From positions 5,312,836 through 5,376,835 of the forward strand of contig NZ_JACBZT010000001.1 of assembly GCF_013408985.1 (NCBI RefSeq): a stretch of DNA of 64,000 nt, given 5' to 3'. Positions 51,068 through 60,065 of the stretch are shown here, piece after piece; position 1 is the first letter of the stretch; the number at the start of each line of letters is the position of its first letter. The notes beneath the pieces are model-generated. The model was not told the DNA's origin. It did no database searches and worked only from the letters and a program-made list of their open reading frames with translations. Both the position numbers and the translations under genes were made by a program. The DNA is from Petropleomorpha daqingensis. GTDB lineage: Bacteria; Actinomycetota; Actinomycetes; Mycobacteriales; Geodermatophilaceae.

Positions 51068-53148
51068 CCGCCGTGTTCGAGGACGAGGTCGTCACGACCG
51101 CGCACGTCCGCTACCTGAGGGTTCCCGGCGTGGCGGGCGAGCTGGCGCTGATCACCCTGGACAACGGGCACGACCACACCCGGCCGTCGACCTTCGGCCC
51201 GGGCGGGCTGGCCTCCCTCGACGCCGCGCTCGACGAGATCGCGGCGCACTCCCCCGCGCCGGTCGCGATCGCGGTCACCGGCAAGCCGTTCATCTTCGCC
51301 GTCGGCGCGGACCTGTCCGGCGTCCCGTCGATCACGTCGGCCGCCGACGCCCGGGAGATCGCCGAGACCGGGCACCGGGTGTTCCGGCGGCTCAAGGACG
51401 CCGGCGTCCCGACCTTCGCGTTCGTCAACGGCGCGGTCATGGGCGGCGGCCTCGAGGTGGCCCTGCACTGCGCCTACCGCACGATCGCCTCGACCGCCGT
51501 CGTCGCCTTCCCCGAGGTGTTCCTCGGCCTGGTGCCCGGCTGGGGCGGCACGCAGCTGCTGCCCAACCTGATCGGCGTCGACCCGGCGGTCACCGTGATC
51601 GTCGAGAACGCCCTGTCGCAGAACAAGATGACGCCCGGGCCGAAGGCCGCGAAGCTCGGCATCGCCGACGCCGTGTTCGAGCCGGCCGACTTCCTGGAGC
51701 GGTCGCTGGAGTGGGCGGCCGGGGTGCTGTCCGGCGACGTCGCCGTCTCCCGACCCGAGGTCGACCGATCCGGCTGGGACGACGCCATCGCCCGCGCGCG
51801 GCAGATCGTGCAGGCCCGCACCCGCGGCGCCTCCCCCGGCGCGGTGCGCGCGGTGGAGTTGCTCGACCTCGCCCGCGACGGCGTGGACGGCGACGCGTTC
51901 ACGCGCGGCACCGCCGCCGAGGACGACGCCCTCTCCGAGCTGCTCATGAGCGACGAGCTGCGGGCCGGGCTGTACTCCTTCGACCTGGTCAACAAGCGGG
52001 CGAAGCGGCCGGCCGGCGCGCCGGACAAGGCGCTGGCACGGAAGATCACCAAGGTCGGCGTCGTCGGCGCGGGGCTGATGGCGTCGCAGCTGGGCATGCT
52101 GTTCGTGCAGCGGCTCGAGGTGCCCGTCGTCCTCACCGACATCGACCAGGCCCGCGTCGACAAGGGCATCGCCTACGTGCACGGCGAGCTGGACAAGCTG
52201 GCGCTGCGCGGCCGGCTGTCGAACGACAAGCTCAACCGGCTCAAGGGCCTGGTCAGCGGGGCGCTGGACAAGGCCGCGTTCGCCGACGCCGACCTGGTCA
52301 TCGAGGCCGTCTTCGAGGAGATGTCGGTCAAGCAGCAGGTGTTCGCCGAGGTCGAGGCCGTGGTCTCGCCCGAGTGCGTGCTGGCGACCAACACCTCGGC
52401 GCTGTCGGTGACCGAGATGGCCTCCAAGCTCGAGCACCCCGAGCGCGTGGTCGGGCTGCACTTCTTCAACCCGGTGGCGGTGCTGCCGCTCCTCGAGGTG
52501 GTGCGGGCCGAGCTCACGGACGACGCCACGCTGGCCACCGCGTTCGCCGTCGGCAGGTCGCTGAAGAAGTCGTGCGTGCTGGTCGCCGACGCTCCCGCGT
52601 TCGTGGTCAACCGGCTGCTCACCCGGTTCCTCGGCGAGATCACCTCGGCCGTCGAGCAGGGCACGCCGGTGGCCGTGGCCGACCGGGCGCTCGACCCGCT
52701 GGGCCTGCCGATGACCCCGTTCGAGCTGCTCACCCTGGTCGGCCCGCCGGTCGCGCTGCACGTGGCCGAGCGGATGCACGAGGCCTTTCCCGACCGGTTC
52801 GCCGTCGGCGAGGGGCTCAAGCGGATGGTCGAGCTGGGCAAGGCGAGCGTCTACTCCGAGCCCGGCGTGGTGGACCCCGACCTCGCCGGCATCGACAGCG
52901 GCGACTCGCCGCTGACCGAGGAGCAGGTGCGGGCCAACGCGGTGAACGCGCTGGCGCAGGAGATCCGGCTGATGCTCGACGAGGGCGTCGTCCAGGCGGT
53001 CCAGGACGTCGACCTCTGCATGCTGCTGGGCGCCGGCTGGCCGTTCTGGCTGGGCGGCATCTCCGCCTACCTCGACCGCAACGGCGTCTCCGAGGCCGTC
53101 ACCGGCGAGCGCTTCCTCCCCCGCGGCGTCGCCTCCCTGCCGGCCTGA
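51064..53148 (+). CDS. fadB: Enoyl-CoA hydratase/3-hydroxyacyl-CoA dehydrogenase (FadB/FadJ type)
   Basis: The 694-residue bifunctional enzyme starts with a crotonase domain with both catalytic glutamates in GGGLEVALHC and FPEVFLGLVPGWGG, then the NAD domain VGVVGAGLMASQLG near residue 337, the dehydrogenase His in HFFNPV, and two C-terminal 3-hydroxyacyl-CoA domains (FVVNRLLTRFLGE). It hydrates and oxidises 2-enoyl-CoA in beta-oxidation and should form an alpha2beta2 complex with the thiolase. Its length is near the 700-730 of the family. It is followed by the double palindrome/terminator at 53152-53235. Confidence 0.95.
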   Translation: MTAVFEDEVVTTAHVRYLRVPGVAGELALITLDNGHDHTRPSTFGPGGLASLDAALDEIAAHSPAPVAIAVTGKPFIFAVGADLSGVPSITSAADAREIAETGHRVFRRLKDAGVPTFAFVNGAVMGGGLEVALHCAYRTIASTAVVAFPEVFLGLVPGWGGTQLLPNLIGVDPAVTVIVENALSQNKMTPGPKAAKLGIADAVFEPADFLERSLEWAAGVLSGDVAVSRPEVDRSGWDDAIARARQIVQARTRGASPGAVRAVELLDLARDGVDGDAFTRGTAAEDDALSELLMSDELRAGLYSFDLVNKRAKRPAGAPDKALARKITKVGVVGAGLMASQLGMLFVQRLEVPVVLTDIDQARVDKGIAYVHGELDKLALRGRLSNDKLNRLKGLVSGALDKAAFADADLVIEAVFEEMSVKQQVFAEVEAVVSPECVLATNTSALSVTEMASKLEHPERVVGLHFFNPVAVLPLLEVVRAELTDDATLATAFAVGRSLKKSCVLVADAPAFVVNRLLTRFLGEITSAVEQGTPVAVADRALDPLGLPMTPFELLTLVGPPVALHVAERMHEAFPDRFAVGEGLKRMVELGKASVYSEPGVVDPDLAGIDSGDSPLTEEQVRANAVNALAQEIRLMLDEGVVQAVQDVDLCMLLGAGWPFWLGGISAYLDRNGVSEAVTGERFLPRGVASLPA

Positions 53149-53151
53149 GCA

Positions 53152-53235
53152 GTGATCAGGTGACCTGATCACCGGCTGTCCTCCCGCACCAGCGTTGGTG
53201 CGGGAGGACAGTGTTCGATCAGGTCACCTGATCAC
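53152..53235. terminator. 84-base double palindrome enclosing a terminator hairpin
   Basis: The centre is a perfect 15-base stem: CTGTCCTCCCGCACC (53176-53190), loop AGCGTT, GGTGCGGGAGGACAG (53197-53211). Flanking it, GTGATCAGG-TGA-CCTGATCAC (53152-53172) is itself a near-perfect 9-3-9 palindrome, and GATCAGGTCACCTGATCAC (53217-53235) is its inverted copy over 19 bases. The whole block can fold as one long hairpin with a five-base internal loop, or as three hairpins. It lies exactly between convergent fadB and the SRPBCC gene. Confidence 0.85.
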
Positions 53236-53252
53236 CGCCGCCCCCGGAGGGG

Positions 53253-53795
53253 TCAGGACTTGGGGAAGGACTCGCCGGTCTCCAGCAGGGTCTTGAGGTC
53301 GCTGAGGACCCACGGCCACCCGCCGCCGCCCATCCCGCCGAACTCGTTGTCACCCGAGGTCATCGCGAACAGGGTCGTCATGCCGGCCAGCTCGTGCGTC
53401 ACGGTGAGCCGGCAGACGCCGTCCGCCCCCGGACCCTCGATCTCGTAGGTGAGCCGGCTGAACCCCTCGGCCGCCGCCGTCGGGTCCATGAGCATCCGCC
53501 AGGTCTGCACCAACTTCCGCGGCGGGTCGACCTCGATCACCTCGCCGTCGACGATCACGTCGGGGCACGGGAAGCCCATCTGCGCCGACGCCGCCTTCAT
53601 CTCCTCGGTCGCGAACGACCGGAAGGCACCGCCTGCCACGAGGTCGTACTCGGCGGGCGCCGAGTACCCGTAGCGGCTGTTCCACTCGGGGTCGGTGATC
53701 GCCTGCCAGATGCGCTCCGGGGTGGCCCGGATGTACACGCGGTGCACCTGCGTCGTGGTGGCCCTCTCAGTCGCCGTGGTCTGCGTGCTCGTCAT
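53253..53795 (-). CDS. SRPBCC (AHSA1-like) protein
   Basis: The 180-residue protein has the START/AHSA1 fold pattern: VHRVYIRATPERIWQAITDPEWNSRYGYS at the start, GAFRSFATEEMKAAS, then VIEVDPPRKLVQTWRML and TVTHELAGM. Members bind hydrophobic ligands or act as cochaperone-like factors. It is encoded with an ArsR regulator whose end it overlaps by 29 bases (53767-53795), a widespread ArsR-AHSA1 pair. The role is unknown. Confidence 0.9.
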   Translation of the reverse strand: MTSTQTTATERATTTQVHRVYIRATPERIWQAITDPEWNSRYGYSAPAEYDLVAGGAFRSFATEEMKAASAQMGFPCPDVIVDGEVIEVDPPRKLVQTWRMLMDPTAAAEGFSRLTYEIEGPGADGVCRLTVTHELAGMTTLFAMTSGDNEFGGMGGGGWPWVLSDLKTLLETGESFPKS

Positions 53796-54132
53796 GGTCG
53801 CTCTCCAACTCGTTCTTCAGGTCGATGAGCGCCGCGACGTGGCGCTCCGTGTACTTGTCGATCCACCGGTCGTGGATCTCGCGGATGGGCACGGGGTTGA
53901 GGAAGTGGAACTTCTCCCGCCCCTGCCGCCGGGTCACGACGAGGTTGGCCTCCTCGAGGACCCGCAGGTGCTTCATCACGCCGTAGCGCGTCATCTCCAG
54001 CTGCGACTCGAGCTCGGTGAGCGTCCGCCCGTCGCGGGCGAACAGCAGGTCGAGCAGGAACCGGCGCGTCGGATCGGCCAGCGCCTTGAAGACCCTGTCG
54101 TCGTCCGCCACACGAGCAAGATAGGTGACCAT
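53767..54132 (-). CDS. ArsR family regulator
   Basis: The 121-residue winged-helix protein has FKALADPTRRFLLDLLFARDGRTLTELESQLEMTRYGVMKHLRVLEEANLVVTRRQGREKFHFLNP as its DNA-binding part (short motifs: ALADPTRR, YGVMKHLRVLE). No metal-binding cysteines of the SmtB type are present. It pairs with an SRPBCC protein. Its ATG at 54130-54132 sits inside a 16-base palindrome, with a possible -10 TAACAT just upstream on the minus strand and no ribosome binding site, so the mRNA is probably leaderless and self-repressed. Confidence 0.92.
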   Translation of the reverse strand: MVTYLARVADDDRVFKALADPTRRFLLDLLFARDGRTLTELESQLEMTRYGVMKHLRVLEEANLVVTRRQGREKFHFLNPVPIREIHDRWIDKYTERHVAALIDLKNELESDHDEHADHGD

Positions 54133-54140
54133 AAGGTCAC
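54125..54140. promoter_or_regulatory. Operator palindrome over the ArsR start codon
   Basis: GTGACC-ATAA-GGTCAC is a perfect 6-4-6 inverted repeat spanning the start codon of the ArsR gene. The same AGGTGACC octamer occurs in the palindrome at 53152-53172 at the end of the downstream gene. Binding here would block RNA polymerase at a promoter whose -10 may be TAACAT at 54142-54147. Confidence 0.6.
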
Positions 54141-54174
54141 ATGTTAACGGGTCGGGAGTGGCAGGCTCGCCGCC

Positions 54175-54618
54175 GTGCGGCTCACCGAGGAGATGAAGCG
54201 GGTCGTCACCGAGCAGGGCCTCGGTTTCGTGGCCACGGTGCGGCCCGACGGCACCCCGGCGCTGTCACCCAAGGGGACGACGCGGGTCTGGGACGACGAA
54301 CGGCTGGTCTTCCTGCACGTCCACTCCCCCGGCACCGTGGCGAACCTGGCCGCCAACCCCGCGGTCGAGGTCAACGTGGTCGACCCGATCCGGCGCAAGG
54401 GCTGGCGGTTCGCGGGCCGCGGCACGGTGCACACCGGAGGACCGCTGTTCGAGGAGGTCCTCGCCTGGTACGACCGTCCGGCGACGGCTTCCCCGGCCCG
54501 CGCGGTGGTGGTGGTCGACGTCGAGCGCGCCGACGAGCTCGTCTCCCCCGCCTACGACGACGGCACGCCCGAGGACGTCATCGCCGAACGCTGGCGCCGG
54601 CGCCACCTCGCGACCTGA
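54175..54618 (+). CDS. Pyridoxamine 5'-phosphate oxidase-like FMN/F420-binding protein
   Basis: The 147-residue protein has the split-barrel FMN-binding fold of the PPOX family: VVTEQGLGFVATVRPDGTPALSPKGTTRVWDDERL (motif GFVATVRPDGTPALS) and FLHVHSPGTVANLAANPAVEVNVVD (motif GTVANLAANPAVEV). Such proteins bind FMN or F420; most have no fixed substrate. The GTG at 54175 is divergent from the ArsR gene with a 42-base promoter region. Confidence 0.88.
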   Translation: MRLTEEMKRVVTEQGLGFVATVRPDGTPALSPKGTTRVWDDERLVFLHVHSPGTVANLAANPAVEVNVVDPIRRKGWRFAGRGTVHTGGPLFEEVLAWYDRPATASPARAVVVVDVERADELVSPAYDDGTPEDVIAERWRRRHLAT

Positions 54619-54619
54619 G

Positions 54620-56203
54620 TCAGCCGCCGAGGACCGACTCCCCCGCGCCGGACGCCACCGGGTCCGGCAGCCGGCGCATCCGCAGCGCCACGCCGGTGCC
54701 GACCAGCCCGGCCAGGATCGGGATGCCGAGCGCGATCTGCAGCGCGATCGGCCGCACGTCGGTGTTGATCGCGAGGATCTCGTCCTGCACGTCGGACGGC
54801 TGGTCGACCAGGAGCTCCTGCAGGTGCGCGTCGGACATAACCTGGGCGTCCTCCTCCAGGGCCGAGGCGACCTGCTCCTGCTCCGACGGTGACAGCACGG
54901 TGCTCGACTCCGAGCGCGAGGTGAACAGCAGGGACAGCGTGGCCAGCATGATGGCGCCGGCGAACGCGAGGCCGAAGGACAGCCCGAAGGAGCCCGCTGC
55001 GGAGTTGACGCCGGCGGCCTCGCTCACCCTTTCGTCCGAGATCGGGGAGAGCGTGTAGTTGTTCAGCTGCGAGACGAGCATGCCCAGCCCGCAGCCCGCG
55101 ATCACCAGCGGGATCGTCAGCCACCAGCCGGAGTCGGCGCGGGGCACCACGACGACGAGCGCCACGAGCCCGACGACCAGCAGGGTGAAGCCGAGCAGGA
55201 TGACCGAGCTCGGCCGCCCCGTGGCCCGCCGGCCGGCCAGCAGCGCGACCGCGAACATGCTCAGCGACAGCGGCGCGATGGAGACGCCGGAGAGCAGGGC
55301 GTTGTAGCCCAGCACCATCTGCAGGTAGATCGGGAGCACGATCATCGTGCCGCCGAGCGCGATCTGCTGCATCAGCTGACCGCTCACGCCGGTGCGGAAC
55401 AGCTTGGAGCTGAACAGGGCCGGGTCGACGAGCGTGGCGCGTCCGCGGCGCTTGCGGTCCCGCAGCCACCAGGCGAGACCGCCCAGCGCGACGACGCCGA
55501 TGCCGATGAGCAGGCCGACGTACTCCCCGCCCTCCTGCCAGACCAGGATGCCGAGGACGACGCCGCCCATGCCGACGACGGAGATGACCGCGCCGACCCA
55601 GTCGACGGCCCGCGACCCCTCGTACTTCACGTCACGGACCAGCCCGATGCCCGACAGGACGACGGCGATGATCACGGCCTCGAGCAGGAAGCCGACCCGC
55701 CAGGACAGGAAGGTCGTGATGAACCCGCCGAGCAGCGGCCCGACCGCGGCCGCGATGGCCGCGGAGGCACCCACCAGGGCGTAGACCCGCTTCTGGTTGG
55801 CGCCCTCGAAGTTGCCGTGGATGAGCGACTGCATGGCCGGCAGCAGCAGCGAGGCGCCGATCCCGCCGATGACCGCCCAGAAGACGATGATCGCGGTGAG
55901 GTTCTGGGCCAGCGTCATCGCGACCGCCCCGATCGCGTAGCCGAGCAGGCCCAGGATGTAGGCCAGCTTGCGGCCGATGAGGTCGCCGGTCTTGCCGCCG
56001 ATCAGGATGAACGCCGCGGACACCAGCGCCTCGAGGGCGATCGCGCCCTGCACCCCGCTCACCGTCGTCCCGAGGTCCTGGACGACGGCGGAGATGGACA
56101 CGTTCATCAGCGAGGTGTCCACGACCAGGACGAACATCGCCATCGCGAGCAGCAGCGCGAGGCGGCGGTTGAACGGCACCGTCCGGGTGGCCTCGGTGTC
56201 CAT
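54620..56203 (-). CDS. MFS transporter, DHA2 (14-helix) family
   Basis: The 527-residue membrane protein has about 14 helices and DHA2 markers: DTSLMNVSISAVVQDL in helix 1, GGKTGDLIGRKLAYI (loop 2-3 motif) and LLLPAMQSLIHGNFEGANQKRVYALVGA. It is a proton-driven exporter of drugs or other hydrophobic compounds. Its stop lies two bases beyond the convergent PPOX gene. ATG 56201-56203 is chosen. A hydrophilic stretch (SRSESSTVLSPSEQEQVASALEEDAQ) lies in an extracytoplasmic loop near the C-terminus. Confidence 0.9.
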   Translation of the reverse strand: MDTEATRTVPFNRRLALLLAMAMFVLVVDTSLMNVSISAVVQDLGTTVSGVQGAIALEALVSAAFILIGGKTGDLIGRKLAYILGLLGYAIGAVAMTLAQNLTAIIVFWAVIGGIGASLLLPAMQSLIHGNFEGANQKRVYALVGASAAIAAAVGPLLGGFITTFLSWRVGFLLEAVIIAVVLSGIGLVRDVKYEGSRAVDWVGAVISVVGMGGVVLGILVWQEGGEYVGLLIGIGVVALGGLAWWLRDRKRRGRATLVDPALFSSKLFRTGVSGQLMQQIALGGTMIVLPIYLQMVLGYNALLSGVSIAPLSLSMFAVALLAGRRATGRPSSVILLGFTLLVVGLVALVVVVPRADSGWWLTIPLVIAGCGLGMLVSQLNNYTLSPISDERVSEAAGVNSAAGSFGLSFGLAFAGAIMLATLSLLFTSRSESSTVLSPSEQEQVASALEEDAQVMSDAHLQELLVDQPSDVQDEILAINTDVRPIALQIALGIPILAGLVGTGVALRMRRLPDPVASGAGESVLGG

Positions 56204-56263
56204 GGCGCACCCAACCAGGTCAGACCCCTGCGGCAGCCCATCCGCCGGGGATGAGAACCGTGG

Positions 56264-56566
56264 TCAGCGGAACTTGGCGGTGAGGCTGCCCATCGTGCGC
56301 TGGACCGAGGCGATCTTGACGTGCGAGAGGCCGCCGTTGGCGCCGGCCAGCAGCATCGCCTCGTGCGCGGCGCGCAGGGTGTCCCACACCCGGTCCGCCT
56401 CGCCCTCGAGCGTGGTGCCGAGCGCGCCGACCTCGAAGCGCAGGCCGGAGCCGGCGATCACCTCGATCGCGGCGTCGACGTAGCCGTGCGGGTCCTCCGG
56501 CGTGCCGGGCGGCGACGGGGCCACCTGGATCTCGGCGATCACCCACTCGCCGGTCGGTTCACTCAC
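56264..56566 (-). CDS. Thiamine-binding/MTH1187 family small protein
   Basis: The 100-residue protein matches the DUF77/MTH1187/YkoF-like thiamine-binding family: [47 protein letters not shown] (motif [15 protein letters not shown]), then HVKIASVQR. Several family members bind thiamine. Its GTG overlaps the dxs stop codon (GTGA at 56563-56566), so it is co-translated with a thiamine-diphosphate enzyme, which suggests a role in cofactor handling for Dxs. Confidence 0.82.
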   Translation of the reverse strand: MSEPTGEWVIAEIQVAPSPPGTPEDPHGYVDAAIEVIAGSGLRFEVGALGTTLEGEADRVWDTLRAAHEAMLLAGANGGLSHVKIASVQRTMGSLTAKFR

Positions 56567-58488
56567 TGCTGCTGCCCCTCGGGACTCGGGACCGGACGGG
56601 ACAGGCCCTCGGCCCGGTCGGTGAGCACGGCGGTCCACTCGGCGATCCGCCGGGCGAGGTCCTGCTCGGTGAGCCCGGCGTCGGCGAGCACCTGCCCGCG
56701 GCTGCCCTGCTCGAAGAACTTCTGCGGCAGGCCCATGCTCCGCACGGGGACGTCGATCTCGCGGTCCTGCAGCGCCTGGGTCAGCGTCGTCCCGACCCCG
56801 CCGGCGCGACCGCAGTCCTCGACGGTGACCACCAGCCGGTAGCCCGCGGCCAGGTCGACCAGCTTCGGCGAGACCGGCAGCACCCAGCGCGGGTCGACGA
56901 CGGTGACCTCGATGCCGTGGTCGGCGGCGCGCTCGGCGGCGGCCAGGCACATCGGCACGAGCGAGCCGACCGCGACCAGCAGCACGTCCGCGCGCTCGCC
57001 GCGGCGCAGCACGTCGAGCGTGCCGCGGCGCTCCAGCGCGGGGATCTCCGGCGGCAGCGAGCCCTTCGGGAAGCGGAGGACGGAGGGCCCGTCGGTGACC
57101 TCGACCGCCTCGCGCAGCTCCTCGCGCAGCGTGGCCTCGTCGCGCGGCGCGGCCAGCCGCAGCCCCGGGACGACGGAGAGGATCGACATGTCCCACATGC
57201 CGTTGTGCGAGGCGCCGTCGTCCCCGGTCACCCCGGCACGGTCCAGCACCACGGTGACCGGCTGGCGGTGCAGCGCGACGTCCATGAGCAGCTGGTCGAA
57301 CGCCCGGTTGAGGAAGGTGGAGTAGACCGCGACGACGGGGTGCAGGCCGGCCATCGCCAGCCCCGCGGCGGAGGTGAGCGCGTGCTGCTCGGCGATGCCG
57401 ACGTCGAAGGTGCGCTCGGGGAACCGCTCGGCGAACGGCGCCAGGCCGGTCGGGTGCAGCATCGCGGCGGTGATGGCGACGACGTCGGCGCGCTCGGTGC
57501 CGATCCGCAGCAGCTCGTCGGCGAAGGCGTCGGTCCACGCCTGGCCGGTCTTGCGCACGCTGGCGCCGCTGTCGGGGTCGAACACGCCGGTCGCGTGCCA
57601 GGCGTCGATCTGGTCGGTCTCGGCCGGCGGGTAGCCGAACCCCTTGGTCGTCACGGCGTGCACGATCACCGGGCCGCCGAACGAGCGGGCGCGGCGCAGC
57701 GCCGACTCCATCACCTCGACGTCGTGGCCGTCGACCGGGCCGACGTACTTCAGGCCGAGGTCCTCGAACATGCCCTGCGGCGAGAGGACGTCCTTGAGGC
57801 CCTTCTTGATCGCGTGCAGCGCGTCGTACAGGGCGGACCCGACCACGGGCGCCCGGTGCAGGGCCTGGCGGACGGCGAGCAGCGCCTGCTCGTAGCCCGG
57901 CCGCAGCCGCAGGCTGGCCAGCGCGTCGGCGACCCCGCCGATGGTCGGCGAGTAGGAGCGACCGTTGTCGTTGACGACGATGACCACCGGGCGGTCCTGC
58001 GCGGCGGCGATGTTGTTCAGCGCCTCCCAGGCCATGCCGCCGGTCAGGGCGCCGTCGCCGACGACGGCGACGACCGGGCGCTTGTCGCCGCGGATGGCGA
58101 AGGCCTTGGCCAGCCCGTCGGCGTAGGACAGCGCGGTCGAGGCGTGGCTGTTCTCGACCCAGTCGTGCTCGCTCTCGGTGCGGCTCGGGTAGCCGGAGAG
58201 GCCGTCGCGCTGCCGCAGCCGCTCGAAGCCCTCCACCCGGCCGGTGAGCATCTTGTGCACGTAGGCCTGGTGGCCGGTGTCGAAGACGATCGGCTCGCGC
58301 GGGGAGTCGAAGACGCGGTGCAGGGCGATGGTCAGCTCGACCGCGCCCAGGTTGGGCCCGAGGTGGCCACCGGTCCTGGCGACGCTGGTGACCAGCGTGT
58401 CGCGGATCTCCGCTGCCAGCGCGGGCATCTGCTCGACGGGCAGCGCCCGCAGGTCGGCGGGGCCCCGGAGCGATCGCAGCAGCGGCAC
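56563..58488 (-). CDS. dxs: 1-Deoxy-D-xylulose-5-phosphate synthase
   Basis: Dxs joins pyruvate and glyceraldehyde 3-phosphate, the first step of the non-mevalonate isoprenoid pathway, using thiamine diphosphate. The 641-residue protein has the ThDP motif [17 protein letters not shown] near residue 150, [34 protein letters not shown] and [18 protein letters not shown]. Length and order are standard. GTG 58486-58488 is the first codon; ribosome binding (GAGAGGA) is about 13 bases upstream, rather far. Confidence 0.96.
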   Translation of the reverse strand: MPLLRSLRGPADLRALPVEQMPALAAEIRDTLVTSVARTGGHLGPNLGAVELTIALHRVFDSPREPIVFDTGHQAYVHKMLTGRVEGFERLRQRDGLSGYPSRTESEHDWVENSHASTALSYADGLAKAFAIRGDKRPVVAVVGDGALTGGMAWEALNNIAAAQDRPVVIVVNDNGRSYSPTIGGVADALASLRLRPGYEQALLAVRQALHRAPVVGSALYDALHAIKKGLKDVLSPQGMFEDLGLKYVGPVDGHDVEVMESALRRARSFGGPVIVHAVTTKGFGYPPAETDQIDAWHATGVFDPDSGASVRKTGQAWTDAFADELLRIGTERADVVAITAAMLHPTGLAPFAERFPERTFDVGIAEQHALTSAAGLAMAGLHPVVAVYSTFLNRAFDQLLMDVALHRQPVTVVLDRAGVTGDDGASHNGMWDMSILSVVPGLRLAAPRDEATLREELREAVEVTDGPSVLRFPKGSLPPEIPALERRGTLDVLRRGERADVLLVAVGSLVPMCLAAAERAADHGIEVTVVDPRWVLPVSPKLVDLAAGYRLVVTVEDCGRAGGVGTTLTQALQDREIDVPVRSMGLPQKFFEQGSRGQVLADAGLTEQDLARRIAEWTAVLTDRAEGLSRPVPSPEGQQQ

Positions 58489-58599
58489 GGCTCGGCAGTG
58501 TCCTCTCTCCGTGGCGGCTGAGCTGGGCTCAGGGAAGAGCAGGCCGCCGATCCACTGTAGCCGCGGAGATCACCGCCTTCAGGGTGACCGTGCTCGCCT

Positions 58600-58968
58600 T
58601 CACAGCCGCGGCACCCACTTCTCGCCGCGCAGGGCACCGGCGACGGCGTCGATCCCGCGGGCCGCGGCCGCCAGCCGGGTGCCCTCCCGCTCGTAGGCGG
58701 CGATGGCCGCCTCGATCGCGTCGGCCGGCAGGAGGTCGGCCAGGTCGACCCGCACGGTGCGCCAGCCGGCGCGTGCGGCCTCCAGCCCCGCGGCCACGTG
58801 GTCGCCGGCGAAGCGGGCCAGCAGCACCGGGTAGCGGCGCAGCACCTCGTGCGCCCGGTAGTCGTGCGGGACGAGGTCGAACAGCCAGGCGACCGCCGTC
58901 CGCTCCCAGTCGGGGGCACCCGGCGGGCGCACCTGCTCCGGCCAGCCCGGAGGAACGACCGCGTCCAC
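58600..58968 (-). CDS. Conserved hypothetical protein upstream of dxs
   Basis: The 122-residue acidic, mainly helical protein contains PPGWPEQVRPPGAPDWERTAVAWLFDLVPHDYRAHEVLRRYPVLLARFAGDH (quoted by its parts PDWERTAVAWLFDLVP and HDYRAHEVLRRYP), a pattern I associate with actinobacterial proteins of unknown function. It has no signal or membrane segment. It lies 111 bases upstream of dxs in the same direction. Confidence 0.75.
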   Translation of the reverse strand: MDAVVPPGWPEQVRPPGAPDWERTAVAWLFDLVPHDYRAHEVLRRYPVLLARFAGDHVAAGLEAARAGWRTVRVDLADLLPADAIEAAIAAYEREGTRLAAAARGIDAVAGALRGEKWVPRL

Positions 58969-59019
58969 CGCGCCAGTATGCCCGCGCGGATCGAACCTGT
59001 GTTCGATCGACGCGTGGGA

Positions 59020-59247
59020 TCAGGGGTTCCCGCGCTTGAGCCAGAACTGCTCGAAGCCCCACGTGCCGGCGCCGCTGGAGTGGTAGCTGACCAGCTCCCA
59101 CCCCTCGCCGCCGAGCCGGTTGAGCACCGAGCTGACGTCGCCCTCCTGGCGCTCCATCGCGCCGCCGGGCATCTTGACGCTCACCCCTGCCCGCTGGCTC
59201 TCGGCGTCGTTCGCAGTGATGACCGAGGCGTACTCCCAGGTGGTCAC
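59020..59247 (-). CDS. DUF4177 family small protein
   Basis: The 75-residue protein starts VTTWEYASVITAND and ends GGEGWELVSYHSSGAGTWGFEQFWLKR, the DUF4177 pattern of an aromatic-rich fold. Its GTG overlaps the stop of the upstream SGNH hydrolase gene (59244-59247). No function is known. Confidence 0.85.
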   Translation of the reverse strand: MTTWEYASVITANDAESQRAGVSVKMPGGAMERQEGDVSSVLNRLGGEGWELVSYHSSGAGTWGFEQFWLKRGNP

Positions 59248-60005
59248 CCGAGCACGGTAACCGGTGACTTCTGCGCGTCCCGGTCCCGGGCCAGGTCCCG
59301 CAGCAGCGGGGCCAGCGCGTCGGCGAAGCGCTGGTGGCCCCGGTCGTCGGGGTGGATCGTGTCGAACCACAGCCCGGGGTCGTGCGGATCGAGCCAGCCG
59401 GCGGCCGCCGGGTCCACGAAGGGCAGCTCGGCCGCGGCCGCCGCCCGGGACACCCCGGCGTTGATCCAGTCGATGGTGGGATCGGCCGTCCCGGGGTTGT
59501 AGCAGGCGCCGACCACGAGCACGGGCGTGCCCGGAGGGAGGGCCGCCTTCAGCTCGGCCAGGGTGGTCCGCGCCGCCGGGCCGAGGGCTTCCGGCGTGCT
59601 GTGCCGCTCGTTCAGGCTGCCCTGCACCACCACGAGGTCCGGGTGCAGCGCCACGAGCTGCGGGATGCGCTGGGCGAACAGGCTGTGGTGCGGTCCGGGC
59701 ACGCTGTACCCGCTGCCGCCGACGCCGAAGTTGGCGTACCCCCAGCCCAGACGTTCGACGGTCCGGACGACGTAGCCGCGGCGCCCGGTGGCGCCGACAC
59801 CGGCCGTCCACGAGTCGCCGAGGAACGCGACCAGCGGCTTCCCGGCGACCAGGTGGATCGCCGGCGGCGGGGTCGGCGACGGCGCGGCCCCGCCCGGGAC
59901 GCCGGTGGCGACCAGCACCGCGGCCGCGGCGGCCAGCACGACGGCCACGGCCGCGAGCAGACGCGACCGCGGCGGACGCAGCCGCTGACCAGGCACGACG
60001 CGCAA
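59244..60005 (-). CDS. Secreted SGNH/GDSL hydrolase
   Basis: The protein has an N-terminal membrane anchor or signal peptide (LLAAVAVVLAAAAAVLVATGVPGG) and the SGNH blocks: AFLGDSWTAG with the nucleophile Ser, the Gly in GVGGSGYS, the NE of GSLNERHS and the catalytic DTIHPDDRGH. It is probably an esterase or acyl hydrolase outside the membrane. The start is uncertain: a TTG at 60003-60005 or GTG at 59994-59996 both read into the signal region and neither has a good ribosome binding site. It is co-translated with the DUF4177 protein. Confidence 0.88.
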   Translation of the reverse strand: MRVVPGQRLRPPRSRLLAAVAVVLAAAAAVLVATGVPGGAAPSPTPPPAIHLVAGKPLVAFLGDSWTAGVGATGRRGYVVRTVERLGWGYANFGVGGSGYSVPGPHHSLFAQRIPQLVALHPDLVVVQGSLNERHSTPEALGPAARTTLAELKAALPPGTPVLVVGACYNPGTADPTIDWINAGVSRAAAAAELPFVDPAAAGWLDPHDPGLWFDTIHPDDRGHQRFADALAPLLRDLARDRDAQKSPVTVLG

Positions 60006-60065
60006 GGTAGGCGGCGAACGCCGCGTGTGGGGACGGTTCTCACCCCATCGGGACTGTCGTCCTCA

